This document shows positions 1 through 7,336 of a stretch of DNA of 8,440 nt, piece after piece. The notes below the pieces were generated by a model. It was not told where the DNA came from, did no database searches, and worked only from the letters and a program-made list of their open reading frames with translations. Source of the stretch: Persephonella sp. (GTDB lineage Bacteria; Aquificota; Aquificia; Aquificales; Hydrogenothermaceae); the NCBI GenBank assembly GCA_027058925.1, contig JALTAS010000193.1:1-8440 (forward strand), read 5' to 3'. The position numbers and the translations under genes were made by a program. Position 1 is the stretch's first letter; each line of letters starts with the position of its first letter.

Positions 1-1566
1 GAAGGAGTATTCATCGCTTCAACAGATTTCAAACCTGGAAATGAGGGAAACGAGCTAATTTATGTTAATAAAAGAGGAAAACAGATTTTAAAAAATTTAG
101 GTGAAGACATTAACAGGATTTACGGGTTTAACATTAACTGGGAAAATCCGATAGGAATTTCAATCCACAAGTTTCACAAAGACCCTGAAAAGGTTAAAGA
201 GCTTTTGAAATCATTAAAGCCTGGAGAAGTGAAAAAAAATGCTGATTTGATAGTTGGAAATCATATAATACAGTCCTACAGGTTCACCGTTACAGACTCA
301 GAAGGAAATATAATAGGTTATGCATCAACATGGAAAGATGTTACAGCCGAGAGAAACATTAACAGAATCATTAAGGAGGCCTCACCTGAGCTTTCCCTCA
401 CAATTTATGAAACATCTCTTATAGGTGCAAGCGCTTACAAAATAAGAAATGAGATGAAACTTTTCAAGGAAAATCTTGAAGATATAGTCAGTTCTGTAAA
501 CCAGATAAGTTCTGCCGTATCTAATCTTGCATCTTCTATAACAGATGTTCAGACGGCTCAGGAAAATATAAATGAGCTTGTTAAAAAAGGTGCAAAATCT
601 ATAGAAAAATCAGTATCAAACATAAAACAGTCTGTAAATGTTATAACAAGGCTTACAGACTCAACAGCAGAATTGAGAAAAAGAATTTCCGGAATTGAGC
701 ACATACTTGATGTGATACTTGAGATAACAGAACAGACAAACCTGCTTGCATTAAACGCTGCTATAGAAGCAGCAAGGGCAGGCGAAGTAGGAAGAGGCTT
801 TGCTGTTGTTGCTGATGAGGTAAGGAAACTTGCTGAAAAAACATCAAAGAGCGCAAATGAGATAAGAGATGTTGTCACTTCAATAATGGAAGAAATGGAA
901 AAGACGGAATCAGAAGTAAGTAATGTTAGAGATATTATAAATGAGGGAGCTGAATACTCTGAAGAGATTGATGAGATCTTTGATAAAATACAGGAAGCAA
1001 GCAAAAAGATTACAGAAATGATTATGCAGCAGACAGCATCAACAGAAGAACAATCCCAGATGATAAAATCTGTTTCTGAAAATGCAAACACACTGATTGA
1101 TAGTATAGAAGATCTTCTTGATATTGCTATAGATCTTGATCAGATAGCAAGCTCAACATTCAAAAATGGGGAAGGTGTGTGGAAACTATTTACAGAAATA
1201 AAGAAGGATGATTCATTCAGCCTTTTAACGAGAATAATAGAGCATGCAGAGTTTGTGGAGGATGTTATAAGGGCTATTGAAGGGAAAATCAGTTTTGATC
1301 CTGTAGATCACGCCCATTGTAGTCTTGGGAAGTGGTATTACTCTGAAGGATTACAAAAAGCCCAAAATTACGGAACAGAAGCCATTCAGCTGATGAAGGA
1401 TCTTGAAAAGAAACATATAGAGTTTCACCAGACAGGATCTGAATCTATAAAGCTGTATCAGGAAGGGAAACATTTAGAAGCACAGGAAAAGGTTGACAGA
1501 CTAATTGATCTTTCAAGAGATATAGCAGATATTCTTGTAAAACTTTACCGTGTATTTACAGATTAA
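1..1566 (+). CDS. PAS-MCP-CZB chemoreceptor, 5' end missing
   Basis: This is a methyl-accepting chemotaxis protein that would signal to CheA/CheW. The frame is open from base 1, so the true start lies upstream; 521 residues are visible. Residues about 1-115 look like a PAS sensor fold, ending in a [21 protein letters not shown] stretch. A long coiled coil follows, with the highly conserved hairpin tip near residues 241-275 ([19 protein letters not shown], then [15 protein letters not shown]). The C-terminus (about 410-480) matches the CZB zinc-binding domain: His415, Cys440 in a CxLGKWY motif, and a HxxxH pair at 472/476, the ligand pattern known from CZB proteins such as DgcZ and TlpD. No transmembrane helix is visible, so it may be a soluble cytoplasmic receptor, although the missing N-terminus could hold a membrane anchor. 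It lies 12 nt upstream of a second receptor. A TTG at 205 is an internal leucine codon and not the start. The family call is very secure; the ligand is unknown. Confidence 0.95.
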   Translation, partial: EGVFIASTDFKPGNEGNELIYVNKRGKQILKNLGEDINRIYGFNINWENPIGISIHKFHKDPEKVKELLKSLKPGEVKKNADLIVGNHIIQSYRFTVTDSEGNIIGYASTWKDVTAERNINRIIKEASPELSLTIYETSLIGASAYKIRNEMKLFKENLEDIVSSVNQISSAVSNLASSITDVQTAQENINELVKKGAKSIEKSVSNIKQSVNVITRLTDSTAELRKRISGIEHILDVILEITEQTNLLALNAAIEAARAGEVGRGFAVVADEVRKLAEKTSKSANEIRDVVTSIMEEMEKTESEVSNVRDIINEGAEYSEEIDEIFDKIQEASKKITEMIMQQTASTEEQSQMIKSVSENANTLIDSIEDLLDIAIDLDQIASSTFKNGEGVWKLFTEIKKDDSFSLLTRIIEHAEFVEDVIRAIEGKISFDPVDHAHCSLGKWYYSEGLQKAQNYGTEAIQLMKDLEKKHIEFHQTGSESIKLYQEGKHLEAQEKVDRLIDLSRDIADILVKLYRVFTD

Positions 1567-1567
1567 A

Positions 1568-1574
1568 AAGGAAA
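1568..1574 (+). promoter_or_regulatory. Ribosome binding site for the TTG-started receptor
   Basis: AAGGAAA lies just after the stop of the preceding receptor gene and 4-6 nt before TTG 1579. It is a reasonable Shine-Dalgarno match and supports the TTG as the start, because no ATG or GTG in the same frame is placed before the first membrane helix. Confidence 0.6.
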
Positions 1575-1578
1575 GCAC

Positions 1579-3321
1579 TTGGGTATAAAAGCTAAGCTTA
1601 CAGCAACACTTATAATAGAGATATCTGTTATCTTTCTCCTTACCCAGTATGTTTACATAAAAATTAAAGAATACAGGGAAATATCTGCTGTTGAGGACAC
1701 AGCGAGAAAGTTTTATTATTCTGTTCAAACAGCCATAACATTAATTGATAGAAACATTGATCTGGAAGAAAAATCAATAGAGGTTCAGTTTGAAAAACTG
1801 TTTAAAGACCTTCCAGAGGATAACCACTCAAAAAGGCTAAAAAATATAACAGCATCAATACCCAAAAATCTTATCAATAAAGACAGAAAAAGCCTGACAT
1901 CTACAAAAAAAGAACTTGAACTTTTTTTAAAAAGGTTAAATAAAGAAGCAGATACCAGTTTATACAGGGCTCTGATCTTCTTATCACTTATACCTGTTTT
2001 TGTTATATTTATCAGCTCCTACGGAAAATTTGCCACATACAGATCTTTGGTTATACCTGTCAAAAATATTTTGAGAAAATTGCGGAACATAAGGGAGAAA
2101 GATTTAAATTTTTCATATGAGAATGATTATAGTTTAAAACAGATGGAAAGAAGGTTTTATGATTTTCTGAAATGGGAGGAGGAGTATTTAACCGGAATAA
2201 TAGAGGGAACTGATAACCTTTACAAAAAAGTAATCTCACTAACAATAGATTTTTCAGATGCAAAAGGGAGAAATAAAGCTGTTCAGACAAAAGTTTTGGA
2301 TCTTGCCCTGTCCTCCGAGGTTCTTTCTGTTTCTATAGATAATCTGAACAGACATGTGAGAAATGTTCATAAAGACATAAAAAATGTTGAAAACAAAGCT
2401 GTTGAAGGATCACAGGTAATAGTTTCTTCTATTGGAGAGGTAAAAAAACTTGCAGATGAAGTAATCTCTCTGAAAAAAAATGTAAATCTACTTACAAAAC
2501 AGTCAGAAACGATAAAAGAGATTGTAAACACAATAAAATCTATTGCAGATCAGACAAACCTCCTTGCACTTAACGCAGCCATTGAAGCTGCAAGGGCAGG
2601 CGAACACGGAAGAGGTTTTGGTGTGGTTGCCGATGAGGTTAGACTCCTTGCCACAAAAACAAAGAGAGCAACAGAAGAGATAGAAGATACAGTTGTCTCA
2701 ATCTCAAGATCAATGGAGCTTATTGCAAAACAGCTTCAGGAAAAGTCTGAAAGGGCTGTTGAGGTACAGAAATTGATGGAATCTTCAGGTTACACTGTGG
2801 AAGAGATAAAAGAAAATATAAAAACAATAACAGGTATTTCAGAAGAGATAATACTCTTAGTAGAAGAGCAGGAAGGATCTCTTAACATATTAAAAGAAGA
2901 GATAATAGATCTGAGCAAAAAGGTTGAAAAATCAGAACTGGTATTCAGACAGGCTGAGAAAAGTTCAGCTGAGATAGAAGAAAAGTTTGAGGACTTTATA
3001 GATTACATTTCAGGCTTTTCTGGTAATGATGTTTTCCAGAAAGGAAAACTACTTTTTATACATTGGGTTTCTTCTTTTTTAAAAATGGAAGGGAACAAAG
3101 CTTTACCCTTTGAGGAAACGGAACTTTACAACTGGTTAGAAAATGATCTCAAAAATTATAGAGATTTATCATCTGATAATTACAAAGAGATACTCAATCT
3201 TATCAGACAGATAGACAGTGAGATTAAGTCTTTAATTTCTGGAAATGAAGGTATATCCAGAGAGTTAAAAGAAAAAATCATTTATTTTATAGAACTGTTA
3301 AACAGTATTGATAGAGGATAG
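1579..3321 (+). CDS. Membrane methyl-accepting chemotaxis protein with degenerate CZB-like tail
   Basis: This is a transmembrane chemoreceptor of 580 residues starting at TTG. Helix TM1 is about residues 7-27 and TM2 about 131-149 ([17 protein letters not shown]), enclosing an external region of only about 100 mostly charged, helical residues. A HAMP-like linker follows ([20 protein letters not shown]). The signalling hairpin tip is at about 315-365 ([19 protein letters not shown], then [15 protein letters not shown]), flanked by long coiled coil. The C-terminal ~90 residues contain His495 and a Y-N-Trp519-L stretch that resemble the CZB domain of the upstream receptor, but the zinc-binding Cys and the HxxxH pair are absent. 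There is no CheR-tethering pentapeptide of the NWETF type. The gene sits between another receptor and a PilZ gene that starts 5 nt after its stop. Membership in the MCP family is certain; the stimulus is unknown. Confidence 0.95.
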   Translation: MGIKAKLTATLIIEISVIFLLTQYVYIKIKEYREISAVEDTARKFYYSVQTAITLIDRNIDLEEKSIEVQFEKLFKDLPEDNHSKRLKNITASIPKNLINKDRKSLTSTKKELELFLKRLNKEADTSLYRALIFLSLIPVFVIFISSYGKFATYRSLVIPVKNILRKLRNIREKDLNFSYENDYSLKQMERRFYDFLKWEEEYLTGIIEGTDNLYKKVISLTIDFSDAKGRNKAVQTKVLDLALSSEVLSVSIDNLNRHVRNVHKDIKNVENKAVEGSQVIVSSIGEVKKLADEVISLKKNVNLLTKQSETIKEIVNTIKSIADQTNLLALNAAIEAARAGEHGRGFGVVADEVRLLATKTKRATEEIEDTVVSISRSMELIAKQLQEKSERAVEVQKLMESSGYTVEEIKENIKTITGISEEIILLVEEQEGSLNILKEEIIDLSKKVEKSELVFRQAEKSSAEIEEKFEDFIDYISGFSGNDVFQKGKLLFIHWVSSFLKMEGNKALPFEETELYNWLENDLKNYRDLSSDNYKEILNLIRQIDSEIKSLISGNEGISRELKEKIIYFIELLNSIDRG

Positions 3322-3326
3322 TAAAA

Positions 3327-3980
3327 ATGAACATCCCTTTGGATGATGGCAAAAGATACTCAGGAGAAATAAAGATAAAAAGGTTGTGTGAAATATACGG
3401 AGATTATATGGATTTCAGTCTTGTTTTCAGCGGGATTGTTAACATATCTAAAGAAAATCAGCTTATACTCCATTCAATAAACCCATTACCTGTTTTAAAA
3501 CTTTTTAAAAAGATGGATAAATTTAAACTTTTCTTAAACAGCGAAAACACAGCATACAATCTTGAGGCTTATGTAAAAGATATATTAGAAGATAAGATAG
3601 TTTTCAAAGTTGGAGAACCGGCGATAATAAAAGAAAAAAGAAGGTTTCACAGATTTTATTTTTGCTGCAGAGATCTTGGAAAATTTATTTTAGAAAAGGA
3701 TAACATTATTATGTCTGAAGATGCATGTGTCTTTGAGCTAAGCCGATCTGGACTTGGTATAATAAATCCCCTTAATGGTTCTTTGAACATAGGTGACAGG
3801 GTAAAAGTAAAAAATCAGGAAGAAAAGTTAGAAGTGGAGCTTGAGATTCTGCATATTGAAAAAAACGGAAAGACAGAAGTTCTTGGAGGTAAAATCATAA
3901 AAACAAACTTAAACTTGATAAACTACATAATAAGGAAATATATTAAAGTATCTGAAAAAATAATTTACAAAACAGGATAG
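3327..3980 (+). CDS. PilZ-domain protein, probable c-di-GMP flagellar effector
   Basis: This 217-residue protein has an N-terminal domain of about 100 residues that I cannot assign with confidence (it is β-rich and could correspond to the YcgR/PilZN-type domain), followed by a PilZ-like domain. The c-di-GMP-binding signature RxxxR is visible as Arg105-Arg109 within KEKRRFHRF. The second signature, normally D/NxSxxG, appears as ELSRSG (Glu137, Ser139, Gly142), so the first position is Glu. No signal peptide or membrane segment is seen, so it should be cytoplasmic. The ATG follows AGAGGA (3313-3318) by 8 nt. It lies 5 nt after a chemoreceptor and 3 nt before fliG. In other bacteria PilZ proteins such as YcgR bind FliG/FliM and slow or bias the motor; a similar role here is inferred from domain and position. 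The PilZ assignment rests on two short motifs and is likely but not certain. Confidence 0.75.
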   Translation: MNIPLDDGKRYSGEIKIKRLCEIYGDYMDFSLVFSGIVNISKENQLILHSINPLPVLKLFKKMDKFKLFLNSENTAYNLEAYVKDILEDKIVFKVGEPAIIKEKRRFHRFYFCCRDLGKFILEKDNIIMSEDACVFELSRSGLGIINPLNGSLNIGDRVKVKNQEEKLEVELEILHIEKNGKTEVLGGKIIKTNLNLINYIIRKYIKVSEKIIYKTG

Positions 3981-3983
3981 ATC

Positions 3984-5009
3984 GTGCCGGAAGAAAAAAA
4001 GGAAAAAAGTCTTAAAGGTCCTGAAAAAGCAGCGATACTTCTTTCCCTCCTTCCTGAGGAAGCAACTGTAACAATATTTAAACATCTGAAAGAGCACGAA
4101 ATAGAAAGGCTTATAAAGCAGATCTTAACAATAGAACCCCCCTCAAAAGAGGTTGCAAAACAGATACTTGAAGAGGCATTTGAGTCTTTGAGGGAGATAG
4201 CACCGATCAAGATAGCCCCTGAGAACCTGAAAAAAATATTAGAGCAGGCACTTCCCCCTGATAAGTTAGAAAAACTTCTTGCAGATACCTTGACCGTTGA
4301 AGAAGGAAAGGCAATATTCAGAGAACTTGAAAAGATGGATCCAAAATTTGTTGCAAATATTATCCAGAATGAACATCCTCAGGTTATAGCCCTTATACTT
4401 TCTCAAATGAAACCTGTAAAGGCAGCGGAGATCATCCAGTTTCTTCCAAAAAGGGTTGGTGTAACTAATGTTCAGGAAGAGGTTATCAAGAGAATAGCAT
4501 CTATAGAAAAGATATCAAGCGATATGCTCAAGATGGTTGCCAATACCCTTGAAGAGGAACTTCTCACCATTGGAGCAGGAAAGGAAGAAACATTAAGCGG
4601 AGTTGATATAGCAGCCGAAATTGTTAATGTCTTACCTAAAGAATTAGGGCAGGAGATCCTTGAAGACATCAGAAAAGAAAATCCATCACTTGCTGATACG
4701 ATTGAAGAAAAAATGTTCAAATTTGAAGATATTGTTAAGCTGGACAACAGGGCTATTATTGAGATTCTCAAAGTTGTTGACAAAAATGATCTTCTTATCG
4801 CCCTCAAGGGAGCTCCTCCAGAGATTATGGATAAGTTTCTGTCAAACATGTCAAAAAGAGCTGCCCAGATGTTCCTTGAGGATATGGAGATACTTGGACC
4901 TATTAAAAAATCTGATGTTGAAAATGCAAGAAAAAAGATTATCGCAACAATTAAAGGTCTTATAGAGAAAGGGGTTATTGAGTACGGGGCAGGCGAAGAA
5001 ATGATTTAG
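3984..5009 (+). CDS. fliG: Flagellar motor switch protein FliG
   Basis: FliG is the C-ring protein that contacts the MS-ring protein FliF and the stator MotA, and so generates torque. The product has 341 residues, close to the usual ~330-340. The N-terminal domain has the typical GPEKAAILLSLLPEE stretch. The middle domain has the EHPQ motif (130-133, ANIIQNEHPQVIALILSQM) that binds FliM. The C-terminal domain has MFKFEDIVKLDNRAI and the torque helix. By alignment from memory with E. coli K264, R281, D288, D289 and R297, the charged residues are Lys275, Arg292, Glu299, Asp300 and Lys308, so charge is kept at all five. The start is GTG 3984, 6 nt after AGGA (3974-3977) that lies within the end of the PilZ gene. 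The 3-nt gap upstream and 10-nt gap downstream to fliM indicate co-transcription. Confidence 0.98.
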   Translation: MPEEKKEKSLKGPEKAAILLSLLPEEATVTIFKHLKEHEIERLIKQILTIEPPSKEVAKQILEEAFESLREIAPIKIAPENLKKILEQALPPDKLEKLLADTLTVEEGKAIFRELEKMDPKFVANIIQNEHPQVIALILSQMKPVKAAEIIQFLPKRVGVTNVQEEVIKRIASIEKISSDMLKMVANTLEEELLTIGAGKEETLSGVDIAAEIVNVLPKELGQEILEDIRKENPSLADTIEEKMFKFEDIVKLDNRAIIEILKVVDKNDLLIALKGAPPEIMDKFLSNMSKRAAQMFLEDMEILGPIKKSDVENARKKIIATIKGLIEKGVIEYGAGEEMI

Positions 5010-5019
5010 AGGTTTTGTT

Positions 5020-5979
5020 ATGTCAGAAGAGTTTCTCTCTCAGGAAGAGATAGATGCTTTGTTGGGGAGTGAAAAAGAAGAAAAAAAGGAAGAAGAAAAA
5101 AGATCCGAGGTGTCACCTTTTGATTTTTCAGAAGTTGAACATATAAAAAAGGGTGGGCTTCCCGGATTTGAGCTTATATTTGAAAGATGGATTAAGGTTT
5201 TCAGAGATGAATCAAGAAAAATACTTCCCCAGATAAATATGGTAACAAAGGAAAATATTTATATATCAAGATTCCAGAATTTTCTGTTTAAAATTCCACT
5301 TCCTTCAAGCTACACCATTTTTTCAATGAGACCGCTGAAGGAAAACGCCCTTTTTGTTGTTGATTCAAGGCTTGTTTTTACTGTTATCAGCGTTCTCTTT
5401 GGAGGTCCTGCGAAGCCTTTTAAGGTGGAAGGAAGGGAGTTTACAAAGTTAGAGATGAAGGTGATAGATGATTTTATAAATGCAGCTTTGAAAACTTTTG
5501 AACAGGTATGGGACTCATTTTATCCTGTGATGATTGAAATAAGATCAATAGAACTGAACCCAAGCCTTGCAAGGATAGTTTCTCCTAATGAGAAGGTCAT
5601 CATAGTTGAGTGTAAGATAGATATAGAAGGATATGAGGCTCCGTTCTTCTTCTGTTTTCCCCAGAGTATGTTTTTGCCGATAAAAGATATAGTTTACTCA
5701 CAGGTTGCCTTTGCAGAAGATCCTGTCTGGAAAAAAAATATTGAAGAAAAGGTAAAAAAGATCAATGTTAAGATAGAGTTTGAATTAACAAGAATAAAAT
5801 TGAAAATCAAAGATATTCTCTCCTGGAAAGAAGGAACAGAGATTAATCTTTTTGTGTCTCCAGATCAGGAGTTTAGGCTTTTTGTAGAAGACAGACATAA
5901 ATTTTATGCAAAGCTTGGAAAGATAAATGATAAGTACGCAGCTATGATAACAAAACCTATATTTGAAGAGGAGCAGTGA
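5020..5979 (+). CDS. fliM: Flagellar motor switch protein FliM
   Basis: FliM is the C-ring protein that receives phosphorylated CheY and reverses the motor. The 319-residue product starts with the CheY-P-binding peptide FLSQEEIDALL (residues 5-15), almost identical to that of enteric FliM. A very charged Lys/Glu linker (about 17-32) leads to the CheC-like middle domain, with the typical VISVLFGGPAKPFK and FTKLEMKVIDDFINAAL stretches near 125-165. The C-terminal SpoA (FliMN_C) domain covers about 240-312 and pairs with FliN. The ATG at 5020 follows AGAGG (5008-5012), which overlaps the last base of the fliG stop region. The stop shares one base with the fliN start. Nothing essential appears to be missing. 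Confidence 0.98.
   Translation: MSEEFLSQEEIDALLGSEKEEKKEEEKRSEVSPFDFSEVEHIKKGGLPGFELIFERWIKVFRDESRKILPQINMVTKENIYISRFQNFLFKIPLPSSYTIFSMRPLKENALFVVDSRLVFTVISVLFGGPAKPFKVEGREFTKLEMKVIDDFINAALKTFEQVWDSFYPVMIEIRSIELNPSLARIVSPNEKVIIVECKIDIEGYEAPFFFCFPQSMFLPIKDIVYSQVAFAEDPVWKKNIEEKVKKINVKIEFELTRIKLKIKDILSWKEGTEINLFVSPDQEFRLFVEDRHKFYAKLGKINDKYAAMITKPIFEEEQ
5968..5972 (+). promoter_or_regulatory. Ribosome binding site deciding the fliN start
   Basis: AGGAG lies inside the end of fliM. It is 6 nt before ATG 5979 but only 3 nt before the in-frame GTG 5976. Normal Shine-Dalgarno spacing therefore favours the ATG, which overlaps the fliM stop as TGATG, an arrangement typical of translational coupling. 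Confidence 0.7.
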
Positions 5980-6539
5980 TGTCAGAAGAAGAAAAAAAGG
6001 AAGAGCAGGCTAACGAAGAGGTAGATCAGGAAAAGCTTGCAGAAGAATGGGCAAAAATGGCAGAAACACAATCTGAAGAACAATTTGAAGATCAGTCTGA
6101 GGAGGTAGATCAGGAAAAATTAGCCGAAGAATGGGCAAAAATGGCTCAGGAAACACAGGAGGAAGAAAGTGAAGAGGTAGATCAGGAAAAACTTGCTCAG
6201 GAATGGGCACAGATGGCGCAGGAAGGGAAAAAAAGTGAAGAACAGCCAGTCACAGAACTTATAGAAAAGGAAAAGCTTGACCTTCTTATGGATATTCCCC
6301 TTGAGATATCTGTTGAGATAGGAAGTACCACAATGCCTCTTGAAGAGGTTCTAAAACTTAACCCAAACAGCATTGTTGAGCTTGACAGATACATAAACCA
6401 GCCTGTTGACATAAAGGTAAACGGAAAGCTCATAGCAAAAGGAGAGCTGTATACTGTTGAAAACCATTTCGGTATCAAGATAACAAGCATTATAACTGTT
6501 CAGGAAAGGATGAAACTTTTGACAGCAGAAGAATCATAA
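5979..6539 (+). CDS. fliN: Flagellar motor switch protein FliN with triplicated N-terminal motif
   Basis: FliN is the C-ring subunit that forms the base of the switch with the FliM C-terminus and docks the FliH/FliI export ATPase complex. I choose ATG 5979 (186 residues); GTG 5976 would add one residue but is too close to the Shine-Dalgarno. Residues about 100-180 are the SpoA domain: LDLLMDIPLEISVEIG, LNPNSIVELDRYINQPVDI, GELYTVENHFGIKITSII and the closing ERMKLL. The N-terminal ~98 residues are very acidic and carry three copies of EEVDQEKLAxEWAxMA (13-28, 41-56, 65-80). From memory, many FliN proteins have one short DQxxLAxEW-like or DLWAxA motif near the N-terminus, so this looks like an expanded version of a family element. 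At 186 residues it is longer than enteric FliN (about 137). A 50-nt gap separates it from flgF. Confidence 0.96.
   Translation: MSEEEKKEEQANEEVDQEKLAEEWAKMAETQSEEQFEDQSEEVDQEKLAEEWAKMAQETQEEESEEVDQEKLAQEWAQMAQEGKKSEEQPVTELIEKEKLDLLMDIPLEISVEIGSTTMPLEEVLKLNPNSIVELDRYINQPVDIKVNGKLIAKGELYTVENHFGIKITSIITVQERMKLLTAEES
6015..6062 (+). repeat. FliN motif repeat, copy 1
   Basis: This 48-nt unit encodes EEVDQEKLAEEWAKMA (FliN residues 13-28). It is identical in protein to copy 2 but differs from it at several third codon positions (for example CTT/TTA for Leu and GCA/GCC for Ala). Confidence 0.9.
6099..6146 (+). repeat. FliN motif repeat, copy 2
   Basis: This 48-nt unit starts 84 nt (28 codons) after copy 1 and encodes the same 16 residues, FliN 41-56. 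The copies are separated by a Glu/Gln/Ser-rich spacer (TQSEEQFEDQS). Confidence 0.9.
6171..6218 (+). repeat. FliN motif repeat, copy 3
   Basis: This unit starts 72 nt (24 codons) after copy 2 and encodes EEVDQEKLAQEWAQMA (FliN 65-80). It differs from the other two only by Gln at two positions. The spacer before it (QETQEEES) is shorter. Beyond copy 3 a short linker leads into the SpoA domain. Confidence 0.9.
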
Positions 6540-6589
6540 AGATTTTTTCAGATTGTCCGAAAAAGGTGTAAAACTTCAGGGGTATAGAA

Positions 6590-7321
6590 ATGGCTCTCAA
6601 TTTTCAGCCTATATACGTTCTTGCTTCTGGTGGAGAGAGAGCTCTTGAAAGGCTTGATGTGGTCACTAACAATCTTGCAAATGTAAACACACCCGGCTTT
6701 AAAAAACTGCTCCTTAGGGAGATGAGCCAGTATATTCCTGAAAACAAGGGAGATACATCCCATCTTTTTGTCTTTCCAAGATTTAACGACACACCAGTAA
6801 TAACCACACAGGGGAACCTTATTAAAACAGATGCTCCCTTTGATCTTGCTATATTTGGAGAAGGATTTTTTGGTGTCCAGACACCTAACGGGATAAAATA
6901 TACCAGAAACGGACATTTTTTAAGAGATAGTGAAGGTTTTATTGTAGATTCAAACGGTAACTATCTCCTTAATGAGCAGGGTAAGAGAATACAGATAACA
7001 GATACAAAATCAAAAATTACATTCCTTGAAGACGGAAGCATATATGCAGGCAACCAGCTGATAGGAAAGCTTATGATAAGAAATTTTACAGCTGTAAGAC
7101 CAGATTCAGAGAGCTACTACATACCGGATCAGCAGAAAAATGCACAGGAAATTACTCCTAAGTTTTCAATTAAACAGGGGTATATTGAACAGTCAAATGT
7201 TAATGGAATACAGGCAATGATAGAGTTGATCAATGCTCAGAGAAGATTTGAGATATATGGAAATCTTATGAGAAGTCTTGATCAGATGGAACAAAAAAGT
7301 AACGAGATAGGAAGAGCTTAA
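6590..7321 (+). CDS. flgF: Flagellar rod protein FlgF (FlgF/FlgG family)
   Basis: This is a 243-residue flagellar basal-body rod protein, exported by the flagellar type III system, so no cleaved signal peptide is expected and none is seen. The N-terminal rod signature is VVTNNLANVNTPGFKK (residues 24-39). The middle holds the family stretch TQGNLIKTDAPFDLAIFGEGFFGVQ followed by YTRNGHFLRDSEGFIVDSNG. The C-terminal helix (GYIEQSNVNGIQAMIELINAQRRFEIY) is the conserved flg_bbr_C region, which packs with the N-terminal helix. FlgF is chosen over a second FlgG because the adjacent gene is a clear FlgG, the length is about 240-250, and flgF-flgG is the usual order. The ATG follows AGGGG (6578-6582) by 7 nt. 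The 50 nt upstream hold no clear promoter. Confidence 0.9.
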   Translation: MALNFQPIYVLASGGERALERLDVVTNNLANVNTPGFKKLLLREMSQYIPENKGDTSHLFVFPRFNDTPVITTQGNLIKTDAPFDLAIFGEGFFGVQTPNGIKYTRNGHFLRDSEGFIVDSNGNYLLNEQGKRIQITDTKSKITFLEDGSIYAGNQLIGKLMIRNFTAVRPDSESYYIPDQQKNAQEITPKFSIKQGYIEQSNVNGIQAMIELINAQRRFEIYGNLMRSLDQMEQKSNEIGRA

Positions 7322-7336
7322 GAGAGGTGAGCAAAA

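Noticed and set aside
558..1091. Minus-strand open frame of 177 codons opposite the first receptor
   Set aside because: Its composition (Ser/Ile/Phe-rich, no recognisable domain) is that of a complement of coiled-coil coding sequence, and a certain MCP gene covers it.
747..2640. DNA similarity between the two receptor genes as a recent duplication
   Set aside because: Matching is limited to the signalling tip, which is conserved in all MCPs; the rest of the two genes differs in layout and sequence.
4660..4965. Plus-strand 101-codon frame inside fliG
   Set aside because: It is an out-of-frame overlap with the well-conserved FliG torque domain and has no family features.
6010..6210. Minus-strand open frame with Pro/Leu-rich repeats
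   Set aside because: It is the complement of the triplicated FliN motif; the repeats come from fliN.
6544..6564. Inverted repeat TTTTTC/GAAAAA between fliN and flgF, as a possible terminator
   Set aside because: The stem is six mostly A-T pairs with a 9-nt loop and no following T run. It is too weak, and it lies between co-directional flagellar genes.
6540..6589. Possible promoter before flgF
   Set aside because: No sigma-28-type TAAA/GCCGATAA pair is present, and TTGTCC and TATAGA are 24 nt apart with the latter almost at the start codon.
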